From Paenacidovorax caeni (GTDB lineage: Bacteria; Pseudomonadota; Gammaproteobacteria; Burkholderiales; Burkholderiaceae_C): a stretch of DNA of 64,000 nt. Positions 18,908 through 27,273 of the stretch are shown piece by piece. Both the position numbers and the translations under genes were made by a program. A model generated the notes under the pieces. That model had not been told where the DNA came from. It saw nothing but the letters and a program-made list of their open reading frames with translations, and made no database searches. The stretch is from the NCBI RefSeq assembly GCF_001298675.1, contig NZ_CYIG01000019.1, positions 1 through 64,000 of the forward strand, read 5' to 3'. Within the stretch, counting starts at the first letter, position 1. The number at the start of each line of letters is the position of its first letter.

Positions 18908-19999
18908 TCAGGGCAGCAAGTCCAGCGCCTGCATGTACGCCGGCTGCAGCATCAGTTCATCCCACGGCGTGGGCAGGGTCTGCGGCAGCAAGGCCAGGCG
19001 GCGCGCCTCGCTGTCCGGGCTGGGCTGCCAGCGCCCCTGCGCCAGGGCCTGGGCCAGCCCGGCGATGAGGTCATCCACCGCGCTGCCATCGCCCAGGCTC
19101 TGGTTGCACAGCAGCACCAGGTCGCAGCCCGCTTGCAGTGCGGCCAGCGCGCCCTCGGTGTAGCTGACGAGCTGGCCGTCGAGGCGGCGCGCGCCTTCCA
19201 TGCTCAGGTCATCGCTGAAGATGGCGCCCTCAAAGCGCAGGCGGCCGCGCAGAATGTCCTGCAGCCACTTGGCCGAGAAGCCGGCCGGGCGGCTGTCCAC
19301 CTTGGGGTAGATGACATGCGCGGGCATGACGCTGGTGAGGGTGCGCGCCAGCCAGTCGTACGGCGCGGCGTCGTCGTGCAGGATGGCCGTGAGGCTGCGC
19401 CGGTCCACCGGGATCTCGGTGTGCGAGTCGGCCTGGACGAAGCCATGCCCCGGAAAATGCTTGCCGCAATGCGCCATGCCCGCCTGCAGCAGCCCGTGCG
19501 CCAAGCCCTGCGCCAGCACGCTGACCACACGCGGGTCGCGCGCGAACGCACGGTCGCCAATCACGCCGCTGGCACCGTAGTCGAGATCGAGCACCGGGGT
19601 GAAGGAAAAGTCCACCCCGCAGGCGCGCAGCTCGGCGCCCAGCACGTAGCCTGCCGCCGTGGCCGCACGCAAGGCGCGCAGCGCGCCACTGCCTTCGCGC
19701 TGCCGGGTGCCCTGGCCGTCGTCCAGCCACATCTGGCCAAACGCCGCCATGGGCGGCAGGTGGGTGAAACCGTCGGTCTTGAAGCGCTGCACGCGCCCCC
19801 CCTCGTGGTCCACGCAGATGAGCAGATCGTCGCGCACGGCCTTGATCTCGGCCGTGAGGGCCAGCAGCTGGGCACGGTCTTGCCAGTTGCGCGCGAACAG
19901 GATCATGCCGCCCACCAGCGGGTGCGCCAGGCGCACGCGGTCGGCCGCCGTGAGGCTGGTGCCGGCAATGTCGATGATCAGGGGGGAGTGCTCGGTCAT
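18908..19999 (-). CDS. nagZ: Beta-N-acetylhexosaminidase
   Basis: Cytoplasmic family GH3 enzyme that removes N-acetylglucosamine from anhydro-muropeptides during cell-wall recycling. The 363-residue protein has the substrate-binding KHFPGHG loop near residue 180 followed by DSHTEIP, and [12 protein letters not shown] near the N-terminus, where the conserved Asp-His pair of bacterial NagZ is found. Length is normal. It closes the lepA-lepB-rnc-era-recO-pdxJ-acpS-nagZ series in this genome, about 65 bp after acpS and with an intergenic repeat in the gap. Confidence 0.95.
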   Translation of the reverse strand: MTEHSPLIIDIAGTSLTAADRVRLAHPLVGGMILFARNWQDRAQLLALTAEIKAVRDDLLICVDHEGGRVQRFKTDGFTHLPPMAAFGQMWLDDGQGTRQREGSGALRALRAATAAGYVLGAELRACGVDFSFTPVLDLDYGASGVIGDRAFARDPRVVSVLAQGLAHGLLQAGMAHCGKHFPGHGFVQADSHTEIPVDRRSLTAILHDDAAPYDWLARTLTSVMPAHVIYPKVDSRPAGFSAKWLQDILRGRLRFEGAIFSDDLSMEGARRLDGQLVSYTEGALAALQAGCDLVLLCNQSLGDGSAVDDLIAGLAQALAQGRWQPSPDSEARRLALLPQTLPTPWDELMLQPAYMQALDLLP

Positions 20000-20020
20000 G
20001 TCGTTTTTGCTCTCATTGAA

Positions 20021-20074
20021 ATAGCTGCCAGCGCTTTCCCAGTAAGGGCTGGAGGCTGATTTGGCTCAAATTTT
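20021..20074 (+). repeat. Intergenic repeat, copy 3 (3' side of acpS)
   Basis: ATAGCTGCCAGCGCTTTCCC then AGTAAGGGCTGGAGGCTGATTTGGC. It overlaps the last three codons and stop of acpS. It forms an inverted pair with copy 4 on the other side of acpS; about 30 bases match. Confidence 0.8.
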
Positions 20075-20458
20075 CTCGACCACGCAGAAGCTGGCTGCGT
20101 AATCGGCCTCGTCGGTCACGGTGATGTGGCTGCGCAGGCCGCGTGCGGCAAACCACTCCTGCAATGCGCCGTGCAGCACGATGGCGGGCTGGCCACTTTC
20201 CAGGTTGGCGATTTCGCAGGCGCGCCAGGTCATGGGCATGCGCATGCCCAGGCCGATGGCCTTGCTGAATGCCTCCTTGGCGGAAAACCGCGTGGCCAAG
20301 TAGCGCACGCCACGCTCAGGCCAGCGCGCACCGCGCGCACGCCAGGTACGCAGCTCGGCATCGCACAGCACTTTCTCGGCGAAGCGGTCGCCGTGGCGCG
20401 CCAGGCTGGCGGCAATGCGGCGGATATCGCAGATGTCGGTGCCAATGCCGTAAATCAT
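20066..20458 (-). CDS. acpS: Holo-[acyl-carrier-protein] synthase
   Basis: Transfers 4'-phosphopantetheine from CoA to Ser37 of AcpP, whose gene is also in this window. The 130-residue protein has the Mg-binding N-terminal motif [12 protein letters not shown] and the second motif [11 protein letters not shown], both standard for AcpS. The ATG at 20458 gives the usual MIYGIGTD start; a longer open frame upstream runs into a repeat and the pdxJ stop. The gene is bracketed by two oppositely oriented copies of the intergenic repeat, one of which provides its last codons. Confidence 0.95.
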   Translation of the reverse strand: MIYGIGTDICDIRRIAASLARHGDRFAEKVLCDAELRTWRARGARWPERGVRYLATRFSAKEAFSKAIGLGMRMPMTWRACEIANLESGQPAIVLHGALQEWFAARGLRSHITVTDEADYAASFCVVEKI

Positions 20459-20479
20459 GGAATATGGGTCAAATCGGTC

Positions 20480-20516
20480 GCCCGCCCTTACTGGGAAAGC
20501 GCTGACAGCTATTGAA
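20480..20516 (-). repeat. Intergenic repeat, copy 4 (between pdxJ and acpS)
   Basis: On the minus strand: TTCAATAGCTGTCAGCGCTT then TCCCAGTAAGGGCG. It starts directly after the pdxJ stop codon. Its sequence is nearly identical to copy 3, in opposite orientation. Confidence 0.8.
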
Positions 20517-21287
20517 TCAGGAGTTTCGCTCCAGCATGCCCTGGTCGATGCAGCGCTGGTAGGCCACCACAGTGTCGCCATAGCCCAGCTCCAGCGCGTC
20601 GGCAATCAGCGCATGGCCGATGGACACTTCCAGCACGCCGGGCACGCCGGCCAGGAAGTCGGCCAGGTTGTCGCGGTTCAGGTCATGGCCGGCGTTCACG
20701 CCCAGCCCCACGTCGAGCGCCGCCTGGGCGGCGGCGCGGTAGCGCTCCAGCTGCACGGCCTGCTGTGGCGTGCCCCAGGCGGCGGCGTAAGGCTCGGTGT
20801 AGAGCTCGATGCGGTCGGCACCCACGCTGCGCGCAGCGGCCATCTGCGCCGGTTCGGCATCCATGAACAGGCTGACACGCACGCCGAGCTGGCGGCATTC
20901 GGCGATCAGTGGCTTGAGCCGCTCGGCATCCTGCGGAAAACGCCAGCCATGGTCGCTGGTGAACTGGTCTTCGGCGTCGGGCACGAAGGTGGCCTGGTGC
21001 GGGCGCACCTGGCGGATGAACGCCATCAGGTTCTGCGTGGGATTGCCCTCGATGTTGAACTCGGCCTGCGGCCAGTCCTTGAGCAGCACCGCGAGCTCGG
21101 TCACGTCCTGGGCGCGGATGTGGCGCTCGTCCGGGCGCGGGTGCACGGTGATGCCCTGCGCACCGGCCTCCAGGCACAGTTGGGCGGCGCGCGTGACGCT
21201 GGGAATGCCCAGGTGGCGCGTGTTGCGCACCAGGGCGACTTTGTTGACGTTGACCGACAGGGCGGTGCGCGGGTGGGAGGTGGTCAT
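20517..21287 (-). CDS. pdxJ: Pyridoxine 5'-phosphate synthase
   Basis: Condenses 1-deoxyxylulose 5-phosphate with 3-amino-2-oxopropyl phosphate to pyridoxine 5'-phosphate, the last step of de novo vitamin B6 synthesis. The 256-residue TIM barrel begins with [15 protein letters not shown] and contains [21 protein letters not shown] and GHDLN near the C-terminus, all family motifs. Its ATG overlaps the recO stop (ATGA at 21284-21287), the usual recO-pdxJ coupling. The stop codon abuts a repeat copy. Confidence 0.96.
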   Translation of the reverse strand: MTTSHPRTALSVNVNKVALVRNTRHLGIPSVTRAAQLCLEAGAQGITVHPRPDERHIRAQDVTELAVLLKDWPQAEFNIEGNPTQNLMAFIRQVRPHQATFVPDAEDQFTSDHGWRFPQDAERLKPLIAECRQLGVRVSLFMDAEPAQMAAARSVGADRIELYTEPYAAAWGTPQQAVQLERYRAAAQAALDVGLGVNAGHDLNRDNLADFLAGVPGVLEVSIGHALIADALELGYGDTVVAYQRCIDQGMLERNS

Positions 21288-22045
21288 AGCGATTGCAGAT
21301 CCATCATGAGCTGGCGCGTGCGCAGCACAGGGCTGCCGCAATGGTATTGGAGCAGCTGGCGCAGCAGAGGTTTCAGCTCCGCCGCCACGCCAACACAGGC
21401 GCGCAGCACCGCAGGATAGCCCGCGGGCGCCTCCAGCGCCTGCTGCAACGCGCACCACGCATCGCCCGCGAGCGTGGCACGGTCGCCGGTCTGCGCCGGG
21501 CGCAGGCCGCCTTCGGGCACCAGCGCATAGCGCGCCTGGGGCCGCAGCGCAGCCAGTGTGGCCGAATCGGCGTCAAGCGCGGGCAGCAGGCCCAGCGCGC
21601 GCAACAGCAGCAGCTCAAAGGCGCGCAGCACGGGCTCCAGCGCCTCACCATGCGCCCCGGCCAGCACGCGCACCACGCCAGCGTACAGGTCGAACAGTTC
21701 GGCGTGCGGGTCGTCGCGTGCCAGCAGGCGCAGCAGCAGCTCGTTCAGGTACAGGCCCGCGAGCAACGCGTCGCCCGTGGGCATGACGTGCCCACCGACC
21801 CACTCGGCGCCCTTGAGCGGGTGGATTTCGTCGCGCACTTCCTGCGACACGGTATAGCCCAGGCGCAGCGGCTGCAGCGGCAGCAGCACGGGGCGGAAGT
21901 TGGAGGTGGGCTTTTTCGCACCCTTGGCCACCAGCGCCACGCGGCCGTGGTGGCGGGTGAACACCTCAAGGATCAGGCTCGACTCGCTCCAGTCGTAGCT
22001 GTGCAGCACGAAGGCGGGTTCTTCCTGGATGCGGCGCGCGCGCAT
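21284..22045 (-). CDS. recO: DNA repair protein RecO
   Basis: Recombination mediator that anneals single strands and loads RecA with RecR. The 253-residue protein has the N-terminal OB fold with [20 protein letters not shown] and [15 protein letters not shown], and a helical C-terminal domain. The zinc-finger cysteines of some RecO proteins are not all present. It follows era, with a repeat copy in the 70-bp gap, and is translationally coupled to pdxJ. Confidence 0.94.
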   Translation of the reverse strand: MRARRIQEEPAFVLHSYDWSESSLILEVFTRHHGRVALVAKGAKKPTSNFRPVLLPLQPLRLGYTVSQEVRDEIHPLKGAEWVGGHVMPTGDALLAGLYLNELLLRLLARDDPHAELFDLYAGVVRVLAGAHGEALEPVLRAFELLLLRALGLLPALDADSATLAALRPQARYALVPEGGLRPAQTGDRATLAGDAWCALQQALEAPAGYPAVLRACVGVAAELKPLLRQLLQYHCGSPVLRTRQLMMDLQSL

Positions 22046-22061
22046 GGATTGCTATTGCATC

Positions 22062-22110
22062 AATAGCTGCCAGCGCTTGCTGGGCAAGGGCTGGAGCCCA
22101 ATTCTGGCAA
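22062..22110 (+). repeat. Intergenic repeat, copy 5 (3' of era)
   Basis: TAGCTGCCAGCGCTTGCTGG followed by GCAAGGGCTGGAGCCCAATT. Two small hairpins are visible: CCAGC/GCTGG and GGGCT/AGCCC. It starts six bases from the era stop codon. Confidence 0.8.
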
Positions 22111-22115
22111 GAAGA

Positions 22116-23132
22116 TCACTCGTAGCCGAAGGCGCGCACGCGCGCCTCGTCGTCGGCCCAGCCCGAGCGCACTTTGACCCAGACTTCAAGGAACACCTTG
22201 GCGTCCATGAGCTTTTCCAGCTCCTGGCGCGCCTCGGTGCTGATGCGCTTCAAGCGCTCGCCCTTCTCGCCGATGACCATGGCCTTGTGGCCGTCGCGCT
22301 CGACCACGATGGTGGCGGCGATGCGCAGGAAGCGCTTGTGCTGCTTGCTCTTTTCCTCGTCAAACTTGTCGATGACCACGGTGGAGGTGTAAGGCAGCTC
22401 GTCGCCGGTGAAGCGGAACAATTTTTCGCGCACAGTTTCGCTGGCCAGGAACTTCTCGCTGCGGTCGGTCAGCTCGTCCTCGGCGTACCACCAGGGCTGC
22501 TCGGGCAGGTACTTTTCGCAGATGCCGAACAGGCGCTCGATGTCGCCCTTGTTCTTGGCGGACATGGGCACGAACTCAGCGAAGGGGTGGCGCTCCTGCA
22601 TATCGCGCAACCACGGCGCGATCTCGGCGCGGCGGTGCACGGTGTCCAGCTTGTTGGCGATCAGCAGCGTAGGGATGCCGGGTTTGAACAGACTCAGCAC
22701 CTTGGCGTCGGCCAAGGTAAAGCTGCCGGCTTCGACGACGAACAGGATCAAGTCCACGTCGCCAATGGCGCCCATCACCGTCTTGTTCAGCGACTTGTTC
22801 AAGGCCGTGCTGTGCTTGGTCTGGAAACCCGGCGTATCGACGAACACGAACTGCGTCGCACCCTGGGTACGAATACCCGTAATGCGGTGGCGCGTGGTTT
22901 GCGCCTTGCGGCTGGTGATGGAGATCTTCTGCCCCACCAACGCGTTCATCAGCGTGGATTTGCCCACGTTGGGCTTGCCCACGATGGCGATCAGACCGCA
23001 GCGTTGGTTCGTCGCGCCTGGCGCGCCCGCCCCCGCGGGGCGTGCCGCGGCAAGCATGGATTCAAGGTCATTGGGGCCGCCAGCACTTGCATCGCTAGCG
23101 CCAGCAGCTACGTTTTCAGTAGCATCGTTCAT
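22116..23132 (-). CDS. era: GTPase Era with repeat-derived N-terminal extension
   Basis: Essential GTPase in 30S assembly, binding the 3' end of 16S rRNA. The protein has 338 residues against about 300 in E. coli. G1 is GKPNVGKST (52-60), then DTPGF (G3) and NKLD (G4); the C-terminal KH domain has [12 protein letters not shown]. Residues 1-45 form an extra Ala/Gly-rich N-terminus. Codons 4 to about 17 (GCTACTGAAAACGTAGCTGC and onward) match the intergenic repeat family, so part of this extension is repeat-derived. The ATG overlaps the rnc stop (ATGA at 23129-23132). A later start would be possible if the extension were not translated, but no in-frame ATG lies between it and residue 26. Confidence 0.95.
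   Translation of the reverse strand: MNDATENVAAGASDASAGGPNDLESMLAAARPAGAGAPGATNQRCGLIAIVGKPNVGKSTLMNALVGQKISITSRKAQTTRHRITGIRTQGATQFVFVDTPGFQTKHSTALNKSLNKTVMGAIGDVDLILFVVEAGSFTLADAKVLSLFKPGIPTLLIANKLDTVHRRAEIAPWLRDMQERHPFAEFVPMSAKNKGDIERLFGICEKYLPEQPWWYAEDELTDRSEKFLASETVREKLFRFTGDELPYTSTVVIDKFDEEKSKQHKRFLRIAATIVVERDGHKAMVIGEKGERLKRISTEARQELEKLMDAKVFLEVWVKVRSGWADDEARVRAFGYE
23083..23128 (-). repeat. Intergenic-type repeat inside the era coding region, copy 6
   Basis: Minus strand GCTACTGAAAACGTAGCTGC then TGGCGCTAGCGATGCAAGTGCTGG. The first 24 bases match copy 10 at fabH with one difference. It lies just 3' of the rnc stop codon, like the other copies, but is read through as the 5' end of era. 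Confidence 0.7.
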
Positions 23133-23812
23133 CGGTTCTTGGCTTTCAAAGTGACCAGCATGGCGGCGGCAGCGGCTTGTTCGCCCGCACGGCGTGAGCC
23201 CCCCGTGCCACGTTCGGCCAAGCCCAGGGGGGGAATGGCGCACTCCACCTCAAAGGTCTGGCGGTGCGCCTCGCCCAAGGTGGCCACCACACGGTATGCG
23301 GGCAGCTTCATTTTGCGGCCCTGCAGCCACTCCTGCAATGCGGTCTTGGCGTCCTTGGAGGCGGCCTGCATATGCGGACTAATGGCCACGCCCTCAAACA
23401 GGCGGTGCACCAGGGCCTCGGCCTGGGCGTAGCCCGCATCAAGGTATACCGCGCCGATCAGCGCCTCAAGCGCATCAGCGAGGATCGAGGGGCGCTGCGT
23501 GCCGCCGGACTTGGACTCACCCTCGCCCAGGCGCAGCACGCCGGGCAGTTGCAGGCGCAGCGCGAGCTGGTGCAGCGTGTCCTGCTTGACGAGGTTGGCA
23601 CGCACACGCGACAGGTCGCCCTCGGGGAGCGTGCGCAGGCGCTCATACAGCAGGCTGGAAACCGCGAGGTTCAGCACGGAATCGCCAAGAAATTCCAGGC
23701 GTTCGTTGTGGTCCGCGCTGAAGCTGCGGTGCGTGACGGCGCGCTGCAGCAGGGCCGGATCAGAAAAGACATGCTGCAGTCGCTGCTGCAGCGCGAGAAG
23801 GCTGGCTTGCAC
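23129..23812 (-). CDS. rnc: Ribonuclease III
   Basis: Double-strand-specific endoribonuclease that processes rRNA precursors and many mRNAs. The 227-residue protein has the signature [11 protein letters not shown] at 37-47, a second acidic cluster in the [15 protein letters not shown] segment, and a C-terminal dsRNA-binding domain (about 155-225). Its stop overlaps the era start, the widely conserved rnc-era coupling. lepB and the DUF4845 gene lie immediately upstream. Confidence 0.96.
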   Translation of the reverse strand: MQASLLALQQRLQHVFSDPALLQRAVTHRSFSADHNERLEFLGDSVLNLAVSSLLYERLRTLPEGDLSRVRANLVKQDTLHQLALRLQLPGVLRLGEGESKSGGTQRPSILADALEALIGAVYLDAGYAQAEALVHRLFEGVAISPHMQAASKDAKTALQEWLQGRKMKLPAYRVVATLGEAHRQTFEVECAIPPLGLAERGTGGSRRAGEQAAAAAMLVTLKAKNR

Positions 23813-23824
23813 CGATCGGGTTGC

Positions 23825-24190
23825 TTACTTGGCTTCGTCATTGAAGCGATAGACGAGGTACGCCGGACCAGCCAGGGCGATCTCACGCGCGTACTGGTAC
23901 GACACGACGATCTTGTCGCCGCGCTTGGTGACTTCGAGGTCAGCACCCTTGATGGAGCTGATGTCGTCGATCTGCGCTGCCTTGTCGAAGATGGTGCGCA
24001 CTTCCGCCACGGTCGAGCCCTCCTTGGCGGCCTTGGCGGCGGCCTTGCGGATGGCCTGGTGCTCCAGGAACACCGGAATCGACTGGCCACCGATAGCGAA
24101 GGCCGCCACGGCGAACAGGCCGATGAAGATGACCCCGAAAAAGGACAGGCCGCGCTGGTGCGAACGGCGAGCAAGGCGGTATGCGTGCAT
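23825..24190 (-). CDS. DUF4845 domain membrane protein
   Basis: A 121-residue protein with one transmembrane helix near the N-terminus (RGLSFFGVIFIGLFAVAAFAIGG) and a periplasmic remainder. DUF4845 proteins occur between lepB and rnc in many beta- and gammaproteobacteria; their role is unknown. Context suggests an accessory function at the membrane near signal peptidase, but that is inference. It is separated from lepB by 15 bp and from rnc by 12 bp, so it is part of the same operon. Confidence 0.88.
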   Translation of the reverse strand: MHAYRLARRSHQRGLSFFGVIFIGLFAVAAFAIGGQSIPVFLEHQAIRKAAAKAAKEGSTVAEVRTIFDKAAQIDDISSIKGADLEVTKRGDKIVVSYQYAREIALAGPAYLVYRFNDEAK

Positions 24191-24205
24191 GTTTTTCCCT
24201 CTGGA

Positions 24206-25180
24206 TCAGTTGAAAGAGCCGATGCGCTTGAGGTTGCCGAAGTTCATCCAGACAAAGAACGCCTTGCCCACGATGTTGGCTTCGGGCACAAAACCCCAGT
24301 AGCGCGAATCGAGCGAATTATCGCGGTTGTCACCCATCATGAAATAGTGCCCCTCGGGCACCTTGCACGTCACGCCCTCGACGCTGTAGCGGCAGCCCTC
24401 GCGCCCGGCAAAATTGCTGGCCCCCTGCACGAAGGCCGGCGAATCGGGGTTGACGATGATGCGGTGGCGCTGCGCGCCGAGCTGTTCGTCAAACTGCTTG
24501 AAGTAGCGCATGGCATCGGCATCGAAAAAGTCGGGCAGTGCCGCGGTGTCGACCGGCTTGCCGTTCACCGTGAGGCGCTTGTTCAGGTAGGCGATCTCGT
24601 CGCCCGGCACACCCACTACGCGCTTGATGTAATCCATGCTGGGCTGCGGCGGGTAGCGGAACACCATCACGTCACCACGCTGCACCGGGTTGCCCTCGGT
24701 GATCTTCTTGTTGATGAGGGGCAAACGGATGCCGTAGGTGAACTTGTTCACCAGGATCAGGTCGCCCACGAGCAGCGTGGGGATCATGGAGCCCGAGGGA
24801 ATCTTGAAGGGCTCGAACAGGAAAGAGCGCAGCAAGAAAACGGCGCAGATCACCGGGAACAGCCCTGCCGTCCAATCGAGCCACCAGGGCTGCATGAGCA
24901 GGCGCTCACGCGCCTCGGCCACGTCGCCATCCACCTTCTGAATGCCCATACGGTCCAGCTCGGCGCGGCGCTGGGTGTCCGCATCAAGCAGGGCCTGTGC
25001 CGCCCGGCGGCGCTGTGGCAGGAAGTAGAAGCGCTCGGCCAGCCAATAGGCCCCGGTGACCACGGTGGCCAGGAACAACAGCAGCGCGAAGTTGCCCTCG
25101 ATGGCACCGGTGTACCAGGCGCCGATGTAGCCGACAAAGGCCGCGAGCACTACGGCGGTGATGGTTTGCATGGCTTGCAT
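24206..25180 (-). CDS. lepB: Signal peptidase I
   Basis: Inner-membrane serine protease that removes signal peptides from exported proteins. The 324-residue protein has two N-terminal transmembrane helices, then the catalytic domain with Ser131 in IPSGSMIPTL and the general base Lys186 in DYIKRVVG, plus the C-terminal box MGDNRDNSLDSRYWG. These are the complete S26 boxes. The start at 25180 lies six bases after the lepA stop. Adjacent lepA and rnc are the standard context. Confidence 0.96.
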   Translation of the reverse strand: MQAMQTITAVVLAAFVGYIGAWYTGAIEGNFALLLFLATVVTGAYWLAERFYFLPQRRRAAQALLDADTQRRAELDRMGIQKVDGDVAEARERLLMQPWWLDWTAGLFPVICAVFLLRSFLFEPFKIPSGSMIPTLLVGDLILVNKFTYGIRLPLINKKITEGNPVQRGDVMVFRYPPQPSMDYIKRVVGVPGDEIAYLNKRLTVNGKPVDTAALPDFFDADAMRYFKQFDEQLGAQRHRIIVNPDSPAFVQGASNFAGREGCRYSVEGVTCKVPEGHYFMMGDNRDNSLDSRYWGFVPEANIVGKAFFVWMNFGNLKRIGSFN

Positions 25181-25186
25181 ATCGAA

Positions 25187-26995
25187 TCAGTCCTCCACTT
25201 GCAAGATCGCCAGGAAGGCCTCTTGCGGCACTTCCACCGAGCCGATCTGCTTCATGCGCTTCTTGCCCGCCTTCTGCTTCTCAAGCAGCTTGCGCTTACG
25301 CGTGATGTCGCCGCCGTAGCACTTGGCCAGCACGTTCTTGCGCAGCGCCTTGATGGTCTCGCGCGCGATGATGTTGGCGCCAATGGCGGCCTGGATGGCC
25401 ACGTCGAACATTTGGCGCGAGATGATCTCGCGCATCTTGGCGGCCACGGCGCGACCGCGGTACTGACTCTGGCTACGGTGCACGATGATGGACAGCGCAT
25501 CCACCTTCTCGCCATTGAGCAGGATGTCCACCTTCACCACGTCGGATGGGCGGTACTCCTTGAACTCGTAGTCCATGGACGCATAGCCGCGGCTGACCGA
25601 TTTGAGCTTGTCGAAAAAGTCCAGCACGATCTCGCCCAGCGGTAGCTCATAGGTCAGCATGACCTGGCGCCCGTGGTACTGCATGTTCATTTGCACACCG
25701 CGCTTCTGGTTGGCCAGCGTCATCACCGGGCCGACGTAGTCCTGGGGCATGTACAAATGCACCGTGACGATGGGCTCGCGGATCTCCTGAATGCGGCCCT
25801 GCTCCGGCATCTTGGAGGGGTTCTCCACCATGATGACCTCGCCGTCGCCCTTGACCACCTCGTAGACGACGCTGGGCGCGGTGGTGATCAAATCCTGGTC
25901 AAACTCGCGTTCCAGGCGCTCCTGCACGATCTCCATGTGCAGCAGACCCAGGAAGCCACAGCGAAAGCCAAAGCCCAGCGCCTGCGACACCTCGGGCTCG
26001 AAGTGCAGCGAAGCATCGTTGAGCTGGAGCTTTTCCAGCGCGTCGCGCAGCGCGTCGTACTGGTTCGCCTCGGTCGGGTACAGACCGGCAAACACCTGGG
26101 GCTGGATTTCCTTGAAGCCGGGCAGCGCCTCCGTGGCCGGACCTGCGTTGTTGGGGAGCTTCTTCTCCAGCGTGATGGTGTCGCCCACCTTGGCCGCCTT
26201 GAGCTCCTTGATACCCGCGATGATGTAGCCCACCTCCCCCGCGCGCAGCATGTCACGCGGCTGGTTGGCCGGGGTGAACACGCCCAGCTGGTTGGCCTCA
26301 TAGGCTGCGCCCGTGGCCATCATCTTGAAACGCTCGCCCTTCTTCAGCTCGCCATCGACGACCCGCACCAGCATCACCACACCAACGTAGCTGTCAAACC
26401 AGCTATCGATGATCATGGCGCGCAGCGGGCCATCGGCCTGGCCTTTGGGCGGTGGCACTTTGGCCACCACGGCCTCCAGGATTTCGTCGATCCCCATGCC
26501 CGACTTGGCCGAACACGGAATGGCTTCGCTCGCATCGATGCCGATCACGTCCTCAATTTCGGACTTGGCGTTCTCCGGGTCGGCCTGGGGCAAGTCCATC
26601 TTGTTGAGCACCGGCAGGACTTCAACACCCAGGTCGAGTGCGGTGTAGCAATTGGCCACCGTCTGCGCCTCGACCCCCTGGGACGCATCGACCACCAGCA
26701 GCGCGCCCTCACATGCGGAAAGTGAACGGCTCACCTCGTAAGAAAAATCGACGTGGCCGGGTGTGTCAATCAGATTCAGGTTGTAGACCTTGCCGTCACG
26801 GGCCTTGTACTGCAGGGCAGCAGTCTGCGCCTTGATGGTGATGCCGCGCTCTTTTTCGATATCCATCGAGTCGAGCACCTGGGCCTCCATCTCGCGCTCG
26901 GCCAAGCCGCCGCAGCGCTGGATCAGGCGGTCCGCAAGGGTGGACTTGCCGTGGTCGATGTGCGCAATGATGGAAAAGTTACGGATGTGGTTCAT
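25187..26995 (-). CDS. lepA: Elongation factor 4 (LepA)
   Basis: Translational GTPase that acts on stalled ribosomes or in 30S biogenesis. The protein has 602 residues, the usual length. G1 AHIDHGKST is at the N-terminus, then DTPGHVDF (G3) and NKMDLP (G4); the LepA-specific C-terminal domain ends with [19 protein letters not shown]. The ATG at 26995 gives the canonical [14 protein letters not shown] start. A 278-bp gap upstream contains a strong hairpin with a T run, so lepA probably has its own promoter downstream of the accessory island. Confidence 0.97.
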   Translation of the reverse strand: MNHIRNFSIIAHIDHGKSTLADRLIQRCGGLAEREMEAQVLDSMDIEKERGITIKAQTAALQYKARDGKVYNLNLIDTPGHVDFSYEVSRSLSACEGALLVVDASQGVEAQTVANCYTALDLGVEVLPVLNKMDLPQADPENAKSEIEDVIGIDASEAIPCSAKSGMGIDEILEAVVAKVPPPKGQADGPLRAMIIDSWFDSYVGVVMLVRVVDGELKKGERFKMMATGAAYEANQLGVFTPANQPRDMLRAGEVGYIIAGIKELKAAKVGDTITLEKKLPNNAGPATEALPGFKEIQPQVFAGLYPTEANQYDALRDALEKLQLNDASLHFEPEVSQALGFGFRCGFLGLLHMEIVQERLEREFDQDLITTAPSVVYEVVKGDGEVIMVENPSKMPEQGRIQEIREPIVTVHLYMPQDYVGPVMTLANQKRGVQMNMQYHGRQVMLTYELPLGEIVLDFFDKLKSVSRGYASMDYEFKEYRPSDVVKVDILLNGEKVDALSIIVHRSQSQYRGRAVAAKMREIISRQMFDVAIQAAIGANIIARETIKALRKNVLAKCYGGDITRKRKLLEKQKAGKKRMKQIGSVEVPQEAFLAILQVED

Positions 26996-27040
26996 CAACG
27001 GGAAAACGTCAGACAGTGGAAAGCGGCTAAGGCACGCAAG

Positions 27041-27071
27041 AAAAAAGGGCGCGTCGAATGGCGACGCGCCC
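27041..27071 (-). terminator. Intrinsic terminator upstream of lepA
   Basis: On the minus strand a perfect 10-bp stem GGGCGCGTCG/CGACGCGCCC (27062-27071 with 27047-27056), a five-base loop and then six T (27046-27041). It would stop minus-strand transcription arriving from the NHL-repeat gene, about 200 nt past that gene's stop, or act as an attenuator in the lepA leader. Confidence 0.75.
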
Positions 27072-27221
27072 TGAGCCGACAATCAATCCATGGCAACTAC
27101 TTGCGAAGGCTGGAGCGCCGATTGTAGGCAAAACGGCTACCGCAGGCAGCACCGCCGCACGGCATTCTACCGGCACGGACGCCACGCCCTCCTCTGCGGA
27201 AATGGGCTCCGCTTTTCAATG

Positions 27222-27272
27222 AAAAAGCGGCTCCAGCCCTTGTGCAGCAAGCGCTGGAAGCTCACTTTTTTG
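27222..27272 (-). repeat. Intergenic repeat, copy 7 (3' of the NHL-repeat gene)
   Basis: Minus strand: GAGCTTCCAGCGCTTGCTGC then ACAAGGGCTGGAGCC, starting two bases after the stop codon of the NHL-repeat gene. Next to it a weaker palindrome, CCGCTTTT/AAAAGCGG, is visible. Confidence 0.65.
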
Positions 27273-27273
27273 G

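Noticed and set aside
23264-25645. Long plus-strand open frame opposite rnc-lepB-lepA
   Set aside because: His/Gln-rich antisense translation of conserved genes; no domain, no start signals.
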